Positions 1 through 14,081 of a DNA stretch of 64,000 nt are shown one piece after another. Positions within the stretch are counted from its first letter, which is position 1; every line of letters starts with the position of its first letter. The notes beneath the pieces were generated by a model. It was not told where the DNA came from, made no database searches, and saw only the letters and a program-made list of their open reading frames with translations. The DNA is from Corythucha ciliata (lineage: Eukaryota > Arthropoda > Insecta > Hemiptera > Tingidae). Both the position numbers and the translations under genes were made by a program. The stretch spans positions 55,095,952-55,159,951 of the forward strand of contig CM075941.1 in assembly GCA_038030265.1 (NCBI GenBank). Direction: 5' to 3'.

Positions 1-135
1 CGTGGTTAAGGGGTAGTGTGATTTTTGATTTTAAGAACAGGCACTTGATGTGATTCCGTTCGCACAGTTTGTAAGCGTTAGAGAGGTGTACCTCTATGGC
101 TTTGAGGCTTTTTCAACAGTAAATATCCAATTTTT

Positions 136-274
136 GCTACAAGCTACAGCTTCAGCTGTTGCTACAAGCTACAGCTTCAGCTGTTGCTACAAGCTACAGC
201 TTCAGCTGTTGCTACAAGCTACAGCTTCAGCTGTTGCTACAAGCTACAGCTTCAGCTGTTGCTACAAGCTACAG
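136..274. repeat. 25-bp minisatellite, about 5.6 copies
   Basis: Five perfect units (136-260) and a partial sixth. The unit begins GCTACAAGCTACAGC and ends CAGCTGTT. No mismatches between full units, so recent expansion is likely. The unit itself is rich in AGCT palindromes. Confidence 0.95.
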
Positions 275-786
275 AAACTTTTTCTGGCCTGAAAATGATA
301 TTCTAAAGGAAAAATTCAGTTTACAGCAGATTCCGCAGCAGAATTTCTAGTTTTCAGGCTTAATTCGATGCAAATAGTTTTTTTTTTTTTTGGTACATAA
401 TCCCTATAATTTTCAGGTCATAGCTTGGTTTTCCGAGAGGTTATAGGACCATTCATTCGGTCTCTGTAGAAATATGTAGGTTCCACGTACATACGTACAA
501 AAAATGAAAATATTTTCTCTGCACATAGCCTAGAATAACCCCTTTCCCGCTCGCTGAAGCCTCCTCCAGCGTTTAGAAATGGGCTACTTTTCTCGCTCTA
601 GAGCAAGAATATTACCCCAGTGCGAGAAAATGTAGAAAAAAATCAAATCTGAAGCCTTCCGACCAATAGAATTTAGGTGGGATAAAATAGGCCCCGCCCA
701 CTTCACCTCACTTTAAAGAATTTTGAGGCCTCTCCAATTTACTATTTCTTCCTCCATAGGACTTCTTCTTGTATATGTGTTTGACT

Positions 787-1046
787 CATGGAGGTAGGAA
801 CAAGTGGAGAGAGAGAAAGGCTTTTTTAATGTAGAAACATGTGAAGCCGGTTTTTCCGCCATTACACACCCACTGTTATCATTTACCTAGAGAGGACGGG
901 AGGGGAATTTATCACTTTTTCACTGTTCAAGTATCAAACTGTCAATGTTTTTGTTGGATGATGCCTGATAACAGATGGTGTGTAGTAATGGCGACCGGCT
1001 TCACGAAAAATGCGTTTCACTCCCTCCACTTGTTCCTACCTCCATG
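787..1046. mobile_element. MITE with arms of about 100 bp
   Basis: Ends CATGGAGGTAGGAACAAGTG / its inverse; arms match imperfectly to about 900 and 955. Flanking GTTTGACT (779) and GTTAGACT (1047) look like an 8-bp target duplication with one mismatch, suggesting hAT. Superfamily uncertain. Confidence 0.7.
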
Positions 1047-1375
1047 GTTAGACTAAAGTTTTTGAACAATTTCGTTCTAATTTTATCATCTTTGGCCATT
1101 GGTAGGTGTAGAGAAAATGCCGTACGATTCACGAGCAGAATCAGCTCATTCCTGAGCTCGTACGATTATGCCGCCACTCGACTTCGTCTCGTGTCGGCAA
1201 CTAATGTTACTCGTTCGGAATGTGCAATTTTCCGCTCTCGTATCGTAATATACTATTAGGGTCCGCTGATTGGATAGTAGGCTTAAAGTTTAACAAATTT
1301 AGTCCATTTCAAAAATGCAAAGGAGCGTCATAATCGAAAAGTACATAGTTCCAGAAATATTGTCAATTGAGTAGA

Positions 1376-1534
1376 AAATGTCGGAAAATTTCGCCGTTTT
1401 TCGCCGATATCTCAAAACGCACCACGAAATTTTGTTGGAAAACTTCAGAATCGGATTGAGCACCCCAAAAAACATAAAAATCAATTGTAAACCCGAGGTT
1501 TCCATTTTTTTCCACGTCCAACTACCATTTGACT
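1376..1534 (+). repeat. Dispersed repeat, copy 1
   Basis: Shares CTCAAAACGCAC, AATTTTGTTGGA, CACCCCAAAAAACATA and CTACCRTTTGACTG in the same order with 18271-18420. Type unknown. Confidence 0.7.
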
Positions 1535-4500
1535 GTGTTAGTAGTAAAAGTCTTTTTGATGAGTTCTTGAAGTATTTTTGGTGGGAGTGAACAAATCGAA
1601 CTATCGAAATGAAGCAACACGTTCGAGAGTCGAAGTCATTGGACAGACTTTAGCTCTAAAACTAAGACTAAAATTTATTAATCTTTGAAGTTTCTATGGC
1701 TTCATCCCGCAATAATTTTAATATGATTTTTTTAGTTATGAAAGTTTTCAAGGGGTCGCTTTCGTGTTGACACCCCTCCCCCATCAATAGTCTTTTTGGG
1801 CACAATGGAGCGGAAATTACAAGTTTTTTCTCCCGAACAACCCGAACAATGATTATTGACATCTTTCATAAATACAGCAGCAGCGCTCTTGCCGAGCTAA
1901 GATGAACTATCAATCTGGGGTAACATCTGACCGGTGCCACTTGCTTTGTTTTGTTTATTGTGGTATGGTAGTAAGAATCAGAATCAGAAAGAAAATTATT
2001 GAAGTAAACTCAATTGAAAATTGAAGAATACCCCAGAGGTCGTTTCACTTAGTCGCCACATGAGCGCTGGTGTATTTATGAAAGATGTCAATAGCAGTTT
2101 GGCCTTAGAACAAACCGGAGACTACCTCCGGGTGCTCCGGGACCCTCATGAGGGTTTGGGGATTGCAGTGGTCCCCCCCATTCGAAAGATCGCCCCCCCC
2201 CCGGGGCTCGGTCACCTTGAAAGACCATACGGTGTTAATAGAGGCGGGGGATAGCTGGTACGTATTTCGGGGATGCTTAGAACCCTAACACCCAGGACAC
2301 AGGGCTCTTCCTCGAATGTTCTGTTTCTTCTTTATTGTGACGGGAAAGACCCCCCCCCCCCCAGTTGACACTCACAGTCTCTTGACAGCGGGGCCATAAA
2401 ATTGTATTTAGGCGGCTAAATTGACTGTTTTAAGACCTGATTAGTCAGTTCCTCGCACTAACGGGTCATTCTTCGTTCAATCACTATTGCACCAATGATG
2501 CCTATGTGAATACACCGCGTGAAGGGTTGGCTACCGAGCTATGACCTATGAGCTATGACCCTATGACCTTTTCTGAGTCCTAAAGACCCTCTTCGCCACC
2601 TCTTGACTGCTTTTGACACCGGACACAGAGTCTCATTTCAGCTATAGGTGATCAGCAGGCCCTAAAGTAGAGAAACCGTTCGCAGAGGAGGGCAGGGGTA
2701 GTGGTTCTGTTCGTAACTCGCCCTTGCTATACCGTGTGCGATTCAATTGATGATTACATATTTCGCATTACTAGTTGAACGTGTGTCGACATCAATAACT
2801 CACTTTAAAAGTATAAAACCACTTGTTGCTTGTTTCCAGGGGCGTAGTAGGTTTCCTCATTCCCAATTGTGCGTTTAACCAGCCTGGTTTTTACCCCTCG
2901 TCCTTGCCAGGTCCCAACCTTGTTATGCTAACTTGAATGAGACATTATCTTCCGCGATAAATGAGTAATTCAACATTCTTCACTAGGGTACTAACGTTAC
3001 TGATGGAAAAGGAAAAAAAGAAACTTCCACGGAGTATCAAAATGAGTCGTATGAGTAACGAAGTTCTCAGGGTGACGCACTCTCTTTCATTCGCGGTCAT
3101 CCCCTTGCCACGGGGGGAAAATCTTTCATTTCATTTTTCAACATCGTCCAGTGTAGTGGTAGTCGGGTGAAAATCACGCGTCCCCTGTTCGTTTGTGTTT
3201 GGCGTAACGAAGTGAAAATGACCAAATCCCAAGGCGAAATGGGTCGACCGGCGACTCTTCCTTTGTGCTACAGAAAAAAACGGATTTCGGATTTCTTAAA
3301 GCACCGTAAGTTTTGCGCAATTTTTCTCAATTTTTTTTAAATCGCCAAATGAGTCATAGAAAGAAAACAGTGCGTGACTTTGATTAATGGCGATAAAACG
3401 TCCAATTATCTGGATATGTATGTCTTTCCACCGAGGTCGCTGGCAAGGCTCTCACCTTTTTAATTAGCAAACTCTTCATTAACCTTAAATCTTCCTATTT
3501 ATTGCTGCTTGAACAGCGTCAAATCGCCATCATCATTCAGACGTAATACTTTTTCCAGTTCGTCAGTGTTAATAGTTATTGAACTCCGTTTTGGACAGCG
3601 GTTTTTTTTTTGTTTTTTTTTTAGCATCGAGTGTTTATTATCGCGTCCTTGAGGAAAGGTGTGTGTTACTATGTGTAACGCTTTTTTTTTCGCGACGTAG
3701 TGAACGTTCAACTTTGACTGGTGCAACATAGTAATAATTTAGAGAAAATGATCAACGAATGTTGTCAAAACTTTAATGGTCTAGCGATTCGTAAGTAAAA
3801 CGTCGTGTCTGTGTGTATGGCGTGCATTGTGATGTTGTTAGCAGGGTCTGACTATACCGATTGGTGGATTTACGAAACGACGGAGTAAATTCACATTTTA
3901 GCAGCGCTAAATTCCCCATAATGTGTGTGTTGATTTTTTTTTTTCTTTCGCTTTGATTTGTCTCCCTCCTCGGTCAAATTGTAAGCAACGGTTGTCCGAA
4001 CAAAGCAAAATGGGGTGGTTCGGTGGTGGGGGGAGGAGGAAGTCGGTGATGATAATTATGTAAACGCGAATTTAAAATCAAGGACGTTCTTGCAATTCCA
4101 GTATCCCACCGAGGCCCATGTCCGTCGCCTTCCTGTAATACAAATTGTCCTGTTTTGTTTGTTTGCTGTTTTTTTAGGCCTCTTCTTTTTTTATGCGTCA
4201 TTTCGAGGCATCTGGACTGATTTACGTACTTGTACGTCCTTCCTCTGCCATTTTCGGACGACACTCCTCCCCCACCCAATTTGTACCTATTACTTGCAAT
4301 GTTCTTTACTCGGTGGTTATTTGTTTTTCTTATCGTTTTTTTCCTTCCCGACCCATTAGCCTGTCTCATGTAGTCATACTACATTATCATTTTTTATTTC
4401 GAGGTAATAATCTACACGGATTGTACGCGCCGTCATCCCTCTCCATCCCTGAAAATTAAGGACGTTAGTGTTGGTTTTTCGTATCACCGGGGTTTCAAAA

Positions 4501-4694
4501 GCCTCAAAGGACTTCAATGTTTTGACTATGAAAAATTGGAATTCGCTGCTGTTAAATTGGCTGTTCTAGATAAAATTCAAGTAGGCGGAAAATGTCACGC
4601 TTTAGGGCTAGATAATTATAGTTTCTCGACCTAACTGTGTCTTTATAATTATGACGGTTTTTGGGACTGAAAATCCCCGGAATATATATTACGC

Positions 4695-4823
4695 ATGTTC
4701 CAGCAATGTTCGGAGTAGAGTTGCCGTGAGATCAGCCAATACAATGTAAACAACTTGAATTTTTATTGGATGGTCCCATGGCAACTCTACTCCGAACATG
4801 TTCCAAACACCTTGCTGGAACAT
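4695..4823. repeat. Small foldback element
   Basis: Left arm ATGTTCCAGCA...GGAGTAGAGTTGCC; the right arm is its inverse with about 13 extra bases that duplicate the ATGTTCCA end. No clear target duplication. Confidence 0.65.
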
Positions 4824-7115
4824 ACCTATTGTTGCAAGGACTTAATTAACAGTTTCCAGGTCGCATAGTTACCATATTTTTGGCCCAGAATCCAAATATG
4901 TAGTAACTGTTTCCGACATTCAAGTTTCACGTTATTGAATAGTCTGCTTCTAGGGTGAAAATACAATGTTCGTAGCGTTTTCCCATTCAACACACCACAC
5001 AGGAGTAGTGCCCCTTCCTCTCTATAAACATGTGGTTCAATTCATTCAAATTACACCCCACGAGCAATGGGGTCTGAATGGTATTGGTGGCCAAGTCACC
5101 AATTTTGGACCGCGTCAAAATCCGTCAAGAATCCGGCTGATCAAGAATTTTTCCATCAAGCCTTAATCGGTACAGTAGACCGCGTATGGCTTGATTTCGT
5201 CAATGTAATTATTTTTTGTTGTAAATGCTGAGATTTCAGGCTTAACAAACCCTAGGAATACTAAGGACTGAGGTGTTACCGCATTTGCCATTAGATCATC
5301 CCCCCCCCCCATTATTATTCCCCGTTTCATTCATTTCCAGTCGAACAACACGCTTTCGTTGCAGAAATTTGATTGGAATTCGTTTAAAATTTAATGACAG
5401 CGTAAATAAACCGACAAAAATGGGAAAAGAGAAGAGGGAGATAAAAGTGTCGTTGATAAACGTGTTTTAAACAAAATGACTTAAAAACTCAGAACCAAAT
5501 TAGGTAACCTGCCTTGAAGTGTGTATCGTAAGCTTCTGAGGTAGTCAGATCGGAAAACCTGAAACAACAAGGGAAGGCGAAGAAACAACAAACCCTCCGC
5601 TTCTTTTCCCACCTAGGAAAGGATGGATAAAAAGACGGGTGAAGGACCGACCAAGCTTAAGGTCATGCGAGTCCTTCCTTCAGAGTCTGACTCACACCGG
5701 AGGAGCTCCTTTCCAGCGTTGCCAATAACGACCGCAGAGGCTGGCTGAGTGTACCACAATCTTTTGACACATTTCTTTCTTGTGTTTCTCTCAGGAAGGA
5801 CTTTGATGATTTCTTTGTTAATTTTCATTTGGGGGGGGGGGGAGTGAAAAGGTGAAGGTTGCACCCCTTTTGGCTTCATTATTCGTGCTTTTACAAGTTC
5901 AAAGTCGCCCTGGGGTTTTTTAAAAAAATGGCTCGTTGGAGCCAGAAGGGTGTGCTCAAGGGGTAAATATTATTAAGGGGAAGACAGAAGTAATATCAGA
6001 CTTGATGTCTTAGCAGATGTAACCGGTGTTGTGAGGGTGAGGGGGCTACATCCTTGGGCTCTGACTCATTCGTCTCTCGACTATTTTCTCCTCTCTCGTG
6101 AAGAGCGAGATCACTCCTAAAACTCATTTGACGGGCTTCTTTTGTTTATTTTTAATTCGAGATCGTTTTTTTTTGTCGGGAGAAAGGAAACCGGTTTGAT
6201 TTCCTTAAATTTCTAGGGGTTTTAGTTTATTTCTGGCTACTCATTTATGTCGAATATTCAAAATAGTTGAAACTGTTTCATCCTTGAATAAATTCTTTCA
6301 AGGTCTCGGCCTTGATTCCCGAGGCACTTGAAAGTCTTCAAAATGTCCACCTGTAAAGTCGCTCTTAATTTTTCGTGTAATTACTGAAGGTAAATTCAAT
6401 TATTTCCGAAGCACATAGGTTCGTTCAACATCGTAAGACGGGCCCCTTTCCTTCTACGTACCATTGATTTTTCTTCTTAAGAATCGAAATAAATCACCCC
6501 CCTCTCCCATCAAGACTATTTCTTCCAGAACGAGTGCGTTTGATACCAAGTAAAGAAGGGTGAAGCATAAGAGAGACTTCGCCTGCTGTTGAGTACAATA
6601 ATGGACAACGATTCCCTTCTCTCCCTCCCTTGCCAATTGGCATAGGAATCGTGCGTTCGTGCCGTCGACATTAGTTATGGGCAATTCCCTGCTTGTCATT
6701 ACTTTTTCCCTCTTTTGCATTATAAAAATGCACTGGTAGAATGTGTAAATTACTCTTCGCAGGTTTAAAATTGCTCCCTTCTTTTAATTAGCGTTTAGCA
6801 ACGTAACTGTTTTTAAGGTTTGGTGCCAAAAAGAGCTTCGGCTAATTTAATTTTTGACGCATCAACATCAACCCTTTCTGTGGCGAGGATCAAAGGTTGT
6901 CCCCCTTGAACCCACTCTACCAACACCCTAGGCGTCGTAAATTGATTGATAGCCCCTCTGTGCCTGTTTCCCTTTAAGTCATCGTCAAAACGGAAATAGT
7001 CGGTGGCCCGTTTTTAACTATTTTAGACGAGGCTCTTCATCCCCCGCCACAGCCAGCCAAACCCCTCCACCATTTCGGAAGTGGTAGATAGAGAAGACTG
7101 CGCTAAAGGGAGATA

Positions 7116-7233
7116 TGAGTCATTAGATTCCAAAGGTACCTACACATATAAAGTTGGCGAGCCCTCAACCCAACTGTCCATCAGTAGCGCATACTAAATG
7201 GATTGGACTGAGGATGAGAGGCTGTATGAGTCA
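7116..7233. promoter_or_regulatory. Paired optimal AP-1 sites
   Basis: Two copies of the 9-mer ATGAGTCAT at 7115-7123 and 7226-7234, about one nucleosome apart, in the region upstream of DUSP10 exon 1. Confidence 0.35.
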
Positions 7234-7361
7234 TACGATTCGAGATTGTGTGTGTAATCTCTTTGGTAGCGCGATATTGACGCGTATTTATATACATGTA
7301 TTGAATTATCTGTTCATTCAGCACATATAATTTCCTGTATCTATACTCAGTGGGTAATCAT

Positions 7362-7574
7362 TAGTTAATCGTCCTCTTCACAGATTTTATTCTTTATTCG
7401 GCGGAACTAGTTTTCGGCTCACGGAGCCGTTATCAACGCCTTCAAACTTTGGGGTTCACATATGGGGAACCCCAAAGTTCCCCAATGCCCCAAGGCGTTG
7501 ATAATGGCTCCGAGAGCCGAAAACTATAGTTCCGCCAAATAAAGAATAAAATTAGTGAAGAGGACGATTAACTA
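7362..7574. mobile_element. Foldback MITE of 213 bp
   Basis: Arms of about 80 bp, starting TAGTTAATCGTCCTCTTCAC, nearly identical in inverse. The short loop carries a further GGGGTTC/GAACCCC stem. Superfamily not determined. Confidence 0.8.
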
Positions 7575-9310
7575 TTGATTTCCTATACCGATATAAATCC
7601 TTCACAACGTCGCCGCATCAAAATTAGAATGTATCTACTCAGTTTTTATACCAAAGTGAAAGCTGAGGAGGTTAGAAGACTTGAGCAACGCTAAGTTTAA
7701 CGTCCTCCACTCCTAGATTCATCAATTAACGAAATACGACGAAGAGGAAGAGGAGAAGAGACTGTGAAGAATAAACGATATTTATCAGTGTTATGATACG
7801 TATTTAGATGGAATGCTTTGGATGGCCGCCAAAGTGACTCATTTCTCCTCTCCTATTGGCATGTTTAACGCTTTACAAATCTATCGGAACACATTTTTTC
7901 TCGTGGTTTATAGTCTGGTAGAAATTAGCGATTTGATGTCGCTTTAGAATGAGAATGACCAGTATTCATGTGCTTTTAAAGTGTCTCGATAAGCAAACGC
8001 CTACAAACCCTTAATGAGGACATCAACGCCCTGATGCTCGCTCATTTCACGGTCTTACGTTACGCGTAAAAGCCTCGGGAATTCGGTCTTGAGAAATTGA
8101 CCAAATTTTGGCTCATAAACTCTACATAGAGGGACATGGGCGGATCTGGCCGCCGTCTCTACCCCCGTCCTTTAACGTGAGTTAAAAGTGTCCTTAGGTA
8201 GAGGCGGTGGAGGATGACGAGGTGCAGCGTCTTTTTTCTTTTACTTCCATGTTCCCGTAGGGAAGGAAGTATGGTAATGGCAAAAAAAAAAAAAATTTAG
8301 CTGACACCAGATTCGTGTTCCTGGACCCCGAAAAGGCCTAAATCTCGATTTTCAGTATGGCGTCTGTCGTCCGTCGTCCACTTTTTTCTCGTCAGATCTG
8401 GACGAGTAAGCGGCTCAAAAGTTGTGTCTTCATCTCTAGGTGTACACCGTAAAATTTGAAAACGATTGGTTGAGCGATTTGGAAGATATTATAACAAATG
8501 TGTTGGAAGTAAAAACGGTTGGACCCTTATAATTCCAAGAGAATATTATAAAATTTGATGATCGATCGCTCAAAATTGATCAATCATCAAAATCGACGCT
8601 GCTAAAATGTGAATAAGATTTGTTGAGCGGTACAGTTGCTAAGGTTTGGAATGCGTTTCAGCTCTTTTTTTGCCCCAAACCTATCTCCTATCAGAATTTT
8701 AGTCCGATTGCCTCTCATGATGGCTTAAAATGACCACAACAAAATTCCCCATCGATGAACTGGTCATTTTTTTTCGTTGTTAGAATTTGAGTCAGCGGCT
8801 GAGCAAGGTACGAAGGAATTTATAGGTACCACCAAAAACTGAAATTTTGTACCCCGAAAGTTACATACAGAGTGGTCTAGTTGGGGTGATACAAATGTTT
8901 TTGGGTGGAATTACACCAAAAATAGAGTGAACCGTTCCTTTTTGGATAATGATCATGCTTTACTTTCGAGTTATGAGTTTTTCCGAGAAAGCGTATATAG
9001 TTTCATCCAAAAACCTGCTGTTTTCAGCTTGAAATACACTTTTCTGCAAAAGCTATGGCAGTTTTGAAATCTTCGGAACAACATCAATCTCCAAAGTTAC
9101 TGAAACCACCATGAAACGAGACGCTTTTGTCTCGCTAGTGCAAAAAAATACGAGTTTTCCTATTTTTCAAAATATTACTGTTTTTGCGTCTCAATAAATA
9201 GCTGTGCGGATTGTCAAACTCGCAAAAACTTCTCCATTTTCTCAGCATCTAACGTTGTACTTACAATTAAAATTATTCCATAAGAAAATGTGAGATGAAA
9301 CAAAAAAATT

Positions 9311-10003
9311 TCGCTCCGGCAGCTGGCGGTCGGAAAGAGTGCATTTCATTCCGTATACGGATACCCTAAGCCGTCCCAGAAGTAATAATTTTGATTTGAA
9401 TTTGTTTCATTAAGCCGAATTTCTTCCTCTATTTTCACCCCCCTATCTTAAAAAATGTCGAAAAGTGTCGGTAGTTTTCCAAGGGCTTTGTTATATTAAA
9501 TTTTTGTGCCGTATTTTATAATACCAAACGTGTGAATTTAAGCGATTTTTTTGAAATTTCATCCCCTATTTCACCCCCCCCCCCATCAAAGTTTTCGATA
9601 AATCTCAATGGAACCCAGAGCTTAGGTTGCATTAAATTATTGAGTCGAATAGCGCTAAGATGAACTAGTGAAGTTCAACGCTATTTTTACACTTCCACAC
9701 CGGAAGGAACACCCCCACCACCTTGACTTTTTTGAAAAATTAAAATGGGAATCAAAGGCTACTCTAACATGGAGTATTCGTACTGAATATGATGCATCTA
9801 GAATCAACTGGTGATTTATAGTAATATTTTGACCATTTCAACCCCTATTTTCCCCCCCTCCACCTCGACCGATTTGGCCCAAATGCAATACCGACCGGGG
9901 TCTTATGACTACTGATTTTTGTGCCAAAGCGCATATATATATATATACGAATCCTGGAGACCACTGAATTCGTGTTCTAGAGGTTCTGAAACGTGAAAAA
10001 ACT
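9311..10003 (+). mobile_element. Helentron/HINE-like element, copy 1 (one core unit)
   Basis: Begins TCGCTCCGGCAGCTGGCGG then AGTGCATTTCATT, next to an A-rich tract. Carries a 5' block absent from copy 2 and a single core unit. The far end with the AGTGCATTT hairpin is missing. Its 9519-9521 site is the empty counterpart of the MITE in copy 3. Confidence 0.7.
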
Positions 10004-13000
10004 GTGAATAGCCCAGTGCCACCCTCGCTTCTTTCTCGAAAAGCCTATATAAAACCACAGTAAAGCACCAATCGCAGCCCAACTCCAAAACCACCAAGAA
10101 GGCACTAACACAGTACAATGACTTTGTATGCGTTTACACGAAAAACGAGACCGCGTAAGTCAGAGAACGAAAGTCTGTATTTTCTAACAATGAAAAACGG
10201 CACAACTGATGTTTTTATGTAAAAATGTGAAGGGACGCCACATTAACCCCTCTTCCAGTTGTTTTTCATATCTGTTTTTTATTAATTGTTAGGAACACGA
10301 TTAACCGTTTGAATAAATACTTCTCTTTAAACGTTTTAAAATCTCACTGCGCGAGTACTCTCGCTCAACAGGCCCAGCACGCTTCCACAACACCCAGGTT
10401 GAGAATAACTGAACTATAGTAGTGTGATCGGTCGTTTCTAAGTCGAGTATCTGAGTTTTCTTGGACGCGTGGTGCGCAAAATACTGCACGTGGCTTCAAA
10501 ATACTAACTACTACTGAATAGTTCTATTGATAGTCAAGTAACCTGCTGGGGTAGGGTATAAGGGGTCATTTGATGGCGATTTATGGGTCCATTCCGGGCT
10601 TAGGGCTGTGCTAATACTCCGGTTGGATTGGTAGCCGCCTAGGACATCAGCTCCCTGCATCGTTCGAATAACGCTCGCAACACCGGAGCGACAATAATGT
10701 CGCTGTATATTCGAGATTTCACTTGAATTTCCCGATAAAATGGTCCTGCACAAATATACACGCACTTTTCTGTAACACGGAAATCAGGGAAACATTGACC
10801 CGATGTACAAGGGTCAAATTACACAAGCTATAATGATAATTTAATAATCGCAGTTTCATAATCCACTTTCACTCATCTCGCGCTCTCTCCCTCTCTCAGT
10901 AGCTGCTTCACTTATTGTCCTTTGAATGGCTTCCGCGGAACGAAAATCGTAGGGGCTTCCGCATTGGCCGTTTGACGCTTTCAGTCTGCCCGTGCCCGCT
11001 CTTTCATGTCAATAAGACTTCTGATTAATTAACTCCTTCGGGGAGAGAGAATTACTTTGGTTTCATTCGAAGAACAAAGACCAAAGACCAATGAATCATT
11101 CAGACCTTCAACCTTTCCTACCTTTTTGATTTTGTTCTCTCATGTACAAGCTCAACTTTTCTTCACTTTTGAAGGGCGTGCCTCTCCGGCTTTTACTGCG
11201 CACTTGAACGCTTGAACGCCCTGACTCTTAAATGCAGAGGGAAAACCATTCGAATCCTGCGGAATTCTACCACTGCATTTCCATTTATATGACGAACCAG
11301 GATAAAGGAATTTGTTGATGAATCATTCCCCCCCTTCCACTCCTCCGAAGTGGTATAATTTGTGGAAAATAGTCCGAGCGATGGTCCCGCAGATTGTAAA
11401 AGTTTAAATCTCTCGTTTAATGGTCCCCGAACGGCCTTTCGACGCAGGAGAACAGACAACCTTCAGATTTTCACTTGCTTTTTTTTACGAGGGGAGTCGT
11501 AAAGAATAACAAAATAGCGGAGTGAGGGGCCAAGAAAAGCGTTCCGGCGCGACACAAAAGCGAGCAGAAAAGGCGAAAAAAAAGTGACGTAAGTGGCGAA
11601 GGCAGCATAGTCGAAACGCTAATGGCGATGGAATAATAAATGAATAATAATAGAAGGACGGCGCCTTGTCTCTGTTTTTGTATTATCCTCGATAACATTG
11701 GACCTCAATCAAAAGCGTCAGGAATAATTTGCCCCCCCCCACCACGGTATCACGCATTTATTTTCGAGAGCGTCTATTTTCGTCGCTCTCCATCTTTTTA
11801 AAGGTTATGGAGAGGGGTGTTTATGAACAATCATATTGCTCTATTAGGAACTTGTAGCGTTACTGATCGTAAAAACGGTGTATTTGGGATGAAAAGGTTG
11901 AAGGTCGGCTGGTCGTATCCCGTTTCGTCTCAGTTATCCGACACATCGGAAAAGTCCACACGAGCTAGTATAGGTCAACTGATGTTGATATTAACTCGTT
12001 TCAAGCCCTTTCCTCGCTATTTTGGGCCGGGCAGGCGTGGCACAGGGCGCCATGCTCAGCGTACAGCGCAGGTACACCCATCATATTCTAGCCCCAATTC
12101 GGCTGCCTTAAAGCTACTCGTTCTTGTAACTTAAAATCCCAAATGGTAGGCTTCGGTTTCAATCTTTGCGAGAGCCATCTCATCAAAGAGAAATCTTAAA
12201 TCACGGTCACCTGCGATCACCGCGAGTTTGTGGACAATACCAGTCCGAGAACTTTCACGAACACTGCTCGCCACGATGTATTAGGGTTAAAGGTTGAAGT
12301 GAATAGCCTTTTGTCTACTCTATTATTTCGCCGCCTTATAACTATATTTTCGGCTCTAGCCGCTTTCCTGTATCCTGAACAATAAGCACTCAATAGTGGT
12401 CGTCAGTGTGGTAAGAGACAGGATTGAACAATCGGTTTGATTTAGCCCTCCTTCCTCACCAACACTTTCCTATTCTTGTATAGGTGTGTTACAAGTTTTT
12501 AAATCGGTTTCAGTAGTTTTGTAATTCGGTACATAATTAATTGTGAGCCAGCAATTACCTACTTCTTTATTAGTTACTTTCCTCCTCGAATAACACAACC
12601 TGGAACGCTTAAAATGTGGATGTATACGCTAGTACTTTTAATAGAAGTGAAAAGGTTTCTTCGCTTAAAGGGGTGGGGGGGAGTCGGAAATCGAAATAAA
12701 ATCGAAACATATGTTGCTGTTTGGACTAAATTACGTTTCTATACACACACACACGCGCGCTCGTATGCCCTGTATAATCGAACCGCATCTTTTATTCACC
12801 CACTTGCTGCCAAACTGAATCAGTTTGGTCCCCCCCTTTTTTTTTTATTTGCGAAATCGCCTAATTTGATCATTCGCACTGTCCTTTTAACGTTTTTTCG
12901 AGGCTCTGAAAAGGTCGGTGAACTACGATGGGCCTCCTATTACAAAAATTGTCATTTCTATTTGAAATTTGTTGTGTGATTTGAAAATTACTAACCTTTT

Positions 13001-14057
13001 TCCGTCACAAACAAACAGCGATAAAGCTATCGAGTTTATACAATATTCACGAATGAATGTTTCTTCTCCAAGTGCCACTTTAGATTGTTCATTTCACAAC
13101 GTTTTCCGGATGATTCGTGCGTACAATACAGAAATCATCAAAGACCTCCCCTCCCCTTGTTATTCAGAAACAAAATGAATTTTTTATCGATAAAAAGATC
13201 GCCATAGGCTTCAAGTTCTCGCCTCACAGCCCTACGACCCCTTCCACTATTTGTCCCCCTATGATGTTAGTCACCAGAAGAATTTGGTTGACTCAATTGA
13301 AACCCTCTCATTCTTGTGTGATTCAATCATCGAGCATGATGTCTCCTTCCCCCTCGCCCTGACAGCGAAACGCATCATTTTTAATCAAGCCATTACAATC
13401 TGTTAACAATATAGTTATCCACTCGCCCCTCCCAATTTTTTGAGATTTGCATGGCGACCGTGAAAAAATCCTAAGATCTCGTCGCCCCCTCCAGTCCCGA
13501 AATTTGAGCTTGTAACTATAAACTCAAGAGCGGTCTCAAATATCACGTCCGACTAGACGCTCAAAGACTTGATTACTGTAAAAAGAAAGAAAAGAAAACA
13601 AGTGCATTCTCAATCTCACAAGGAAATGTTGAGGAGGGAGGACGATCGGCACGAATCCAAAATTCATAAATAATTTGGCTAACTAAGAATATTACGTTTA
13701 GATGAAAACCCCAACCCAGGGGTTGTTAGCCCCATTTTTGCCTGTGCAGAATATCGCGCTCTCGCGTCTTCTAAAACTGTATATTTATTTATATGGAAAC
13801 CAGACGCGGATAGAGAGACAAGGACGTTCTGATATTTTGGTATGCTCGCAATCGATCTTTGATGCCGGTTGTGTGTAGCGAAGAGCGAGAGTTGGGGGGG
13901 GGGGGCTTGTGGAAAATATTTAAAGAAGTTCTCTCGGTAACATTGACGCTGGCACGAATGGTGGCCCTGTATGTGCTGCAGAGCAGTGAGAAGAGAGGCC
14001 TGCGCCTTTTGAGCTGAGAATACCTTTTTTGTCCCCACCCCCCACCCCCTGAAATGA

Positions 14058-14081
14058 TGAGTCATACTTGAAATGACGTCA
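14058..14081. promoter_or_regulatory. AP-1 site next to a CRE-like site
   Basis: TGAGTCA at 14058 (in ATGAGTCAT) is followed after nine bases by the perfect palindrome TGACGTCA at 14074, the site bound by CREB/ATF and Jun-ATF dimers. The pair lies just outside the Mutator-like foldback at 14435. Confidence 0.4.

Noticed and set aside
136..274. CRISPR-like array
   Set aside because: Units are contiguous without spacers; a minisatellite in a eukaryote.
4015..4359. ORFs on both strands at 4.0-4.4 kb
   Set aside because: T-rich and low complexity, with no conserved motif or splice context.
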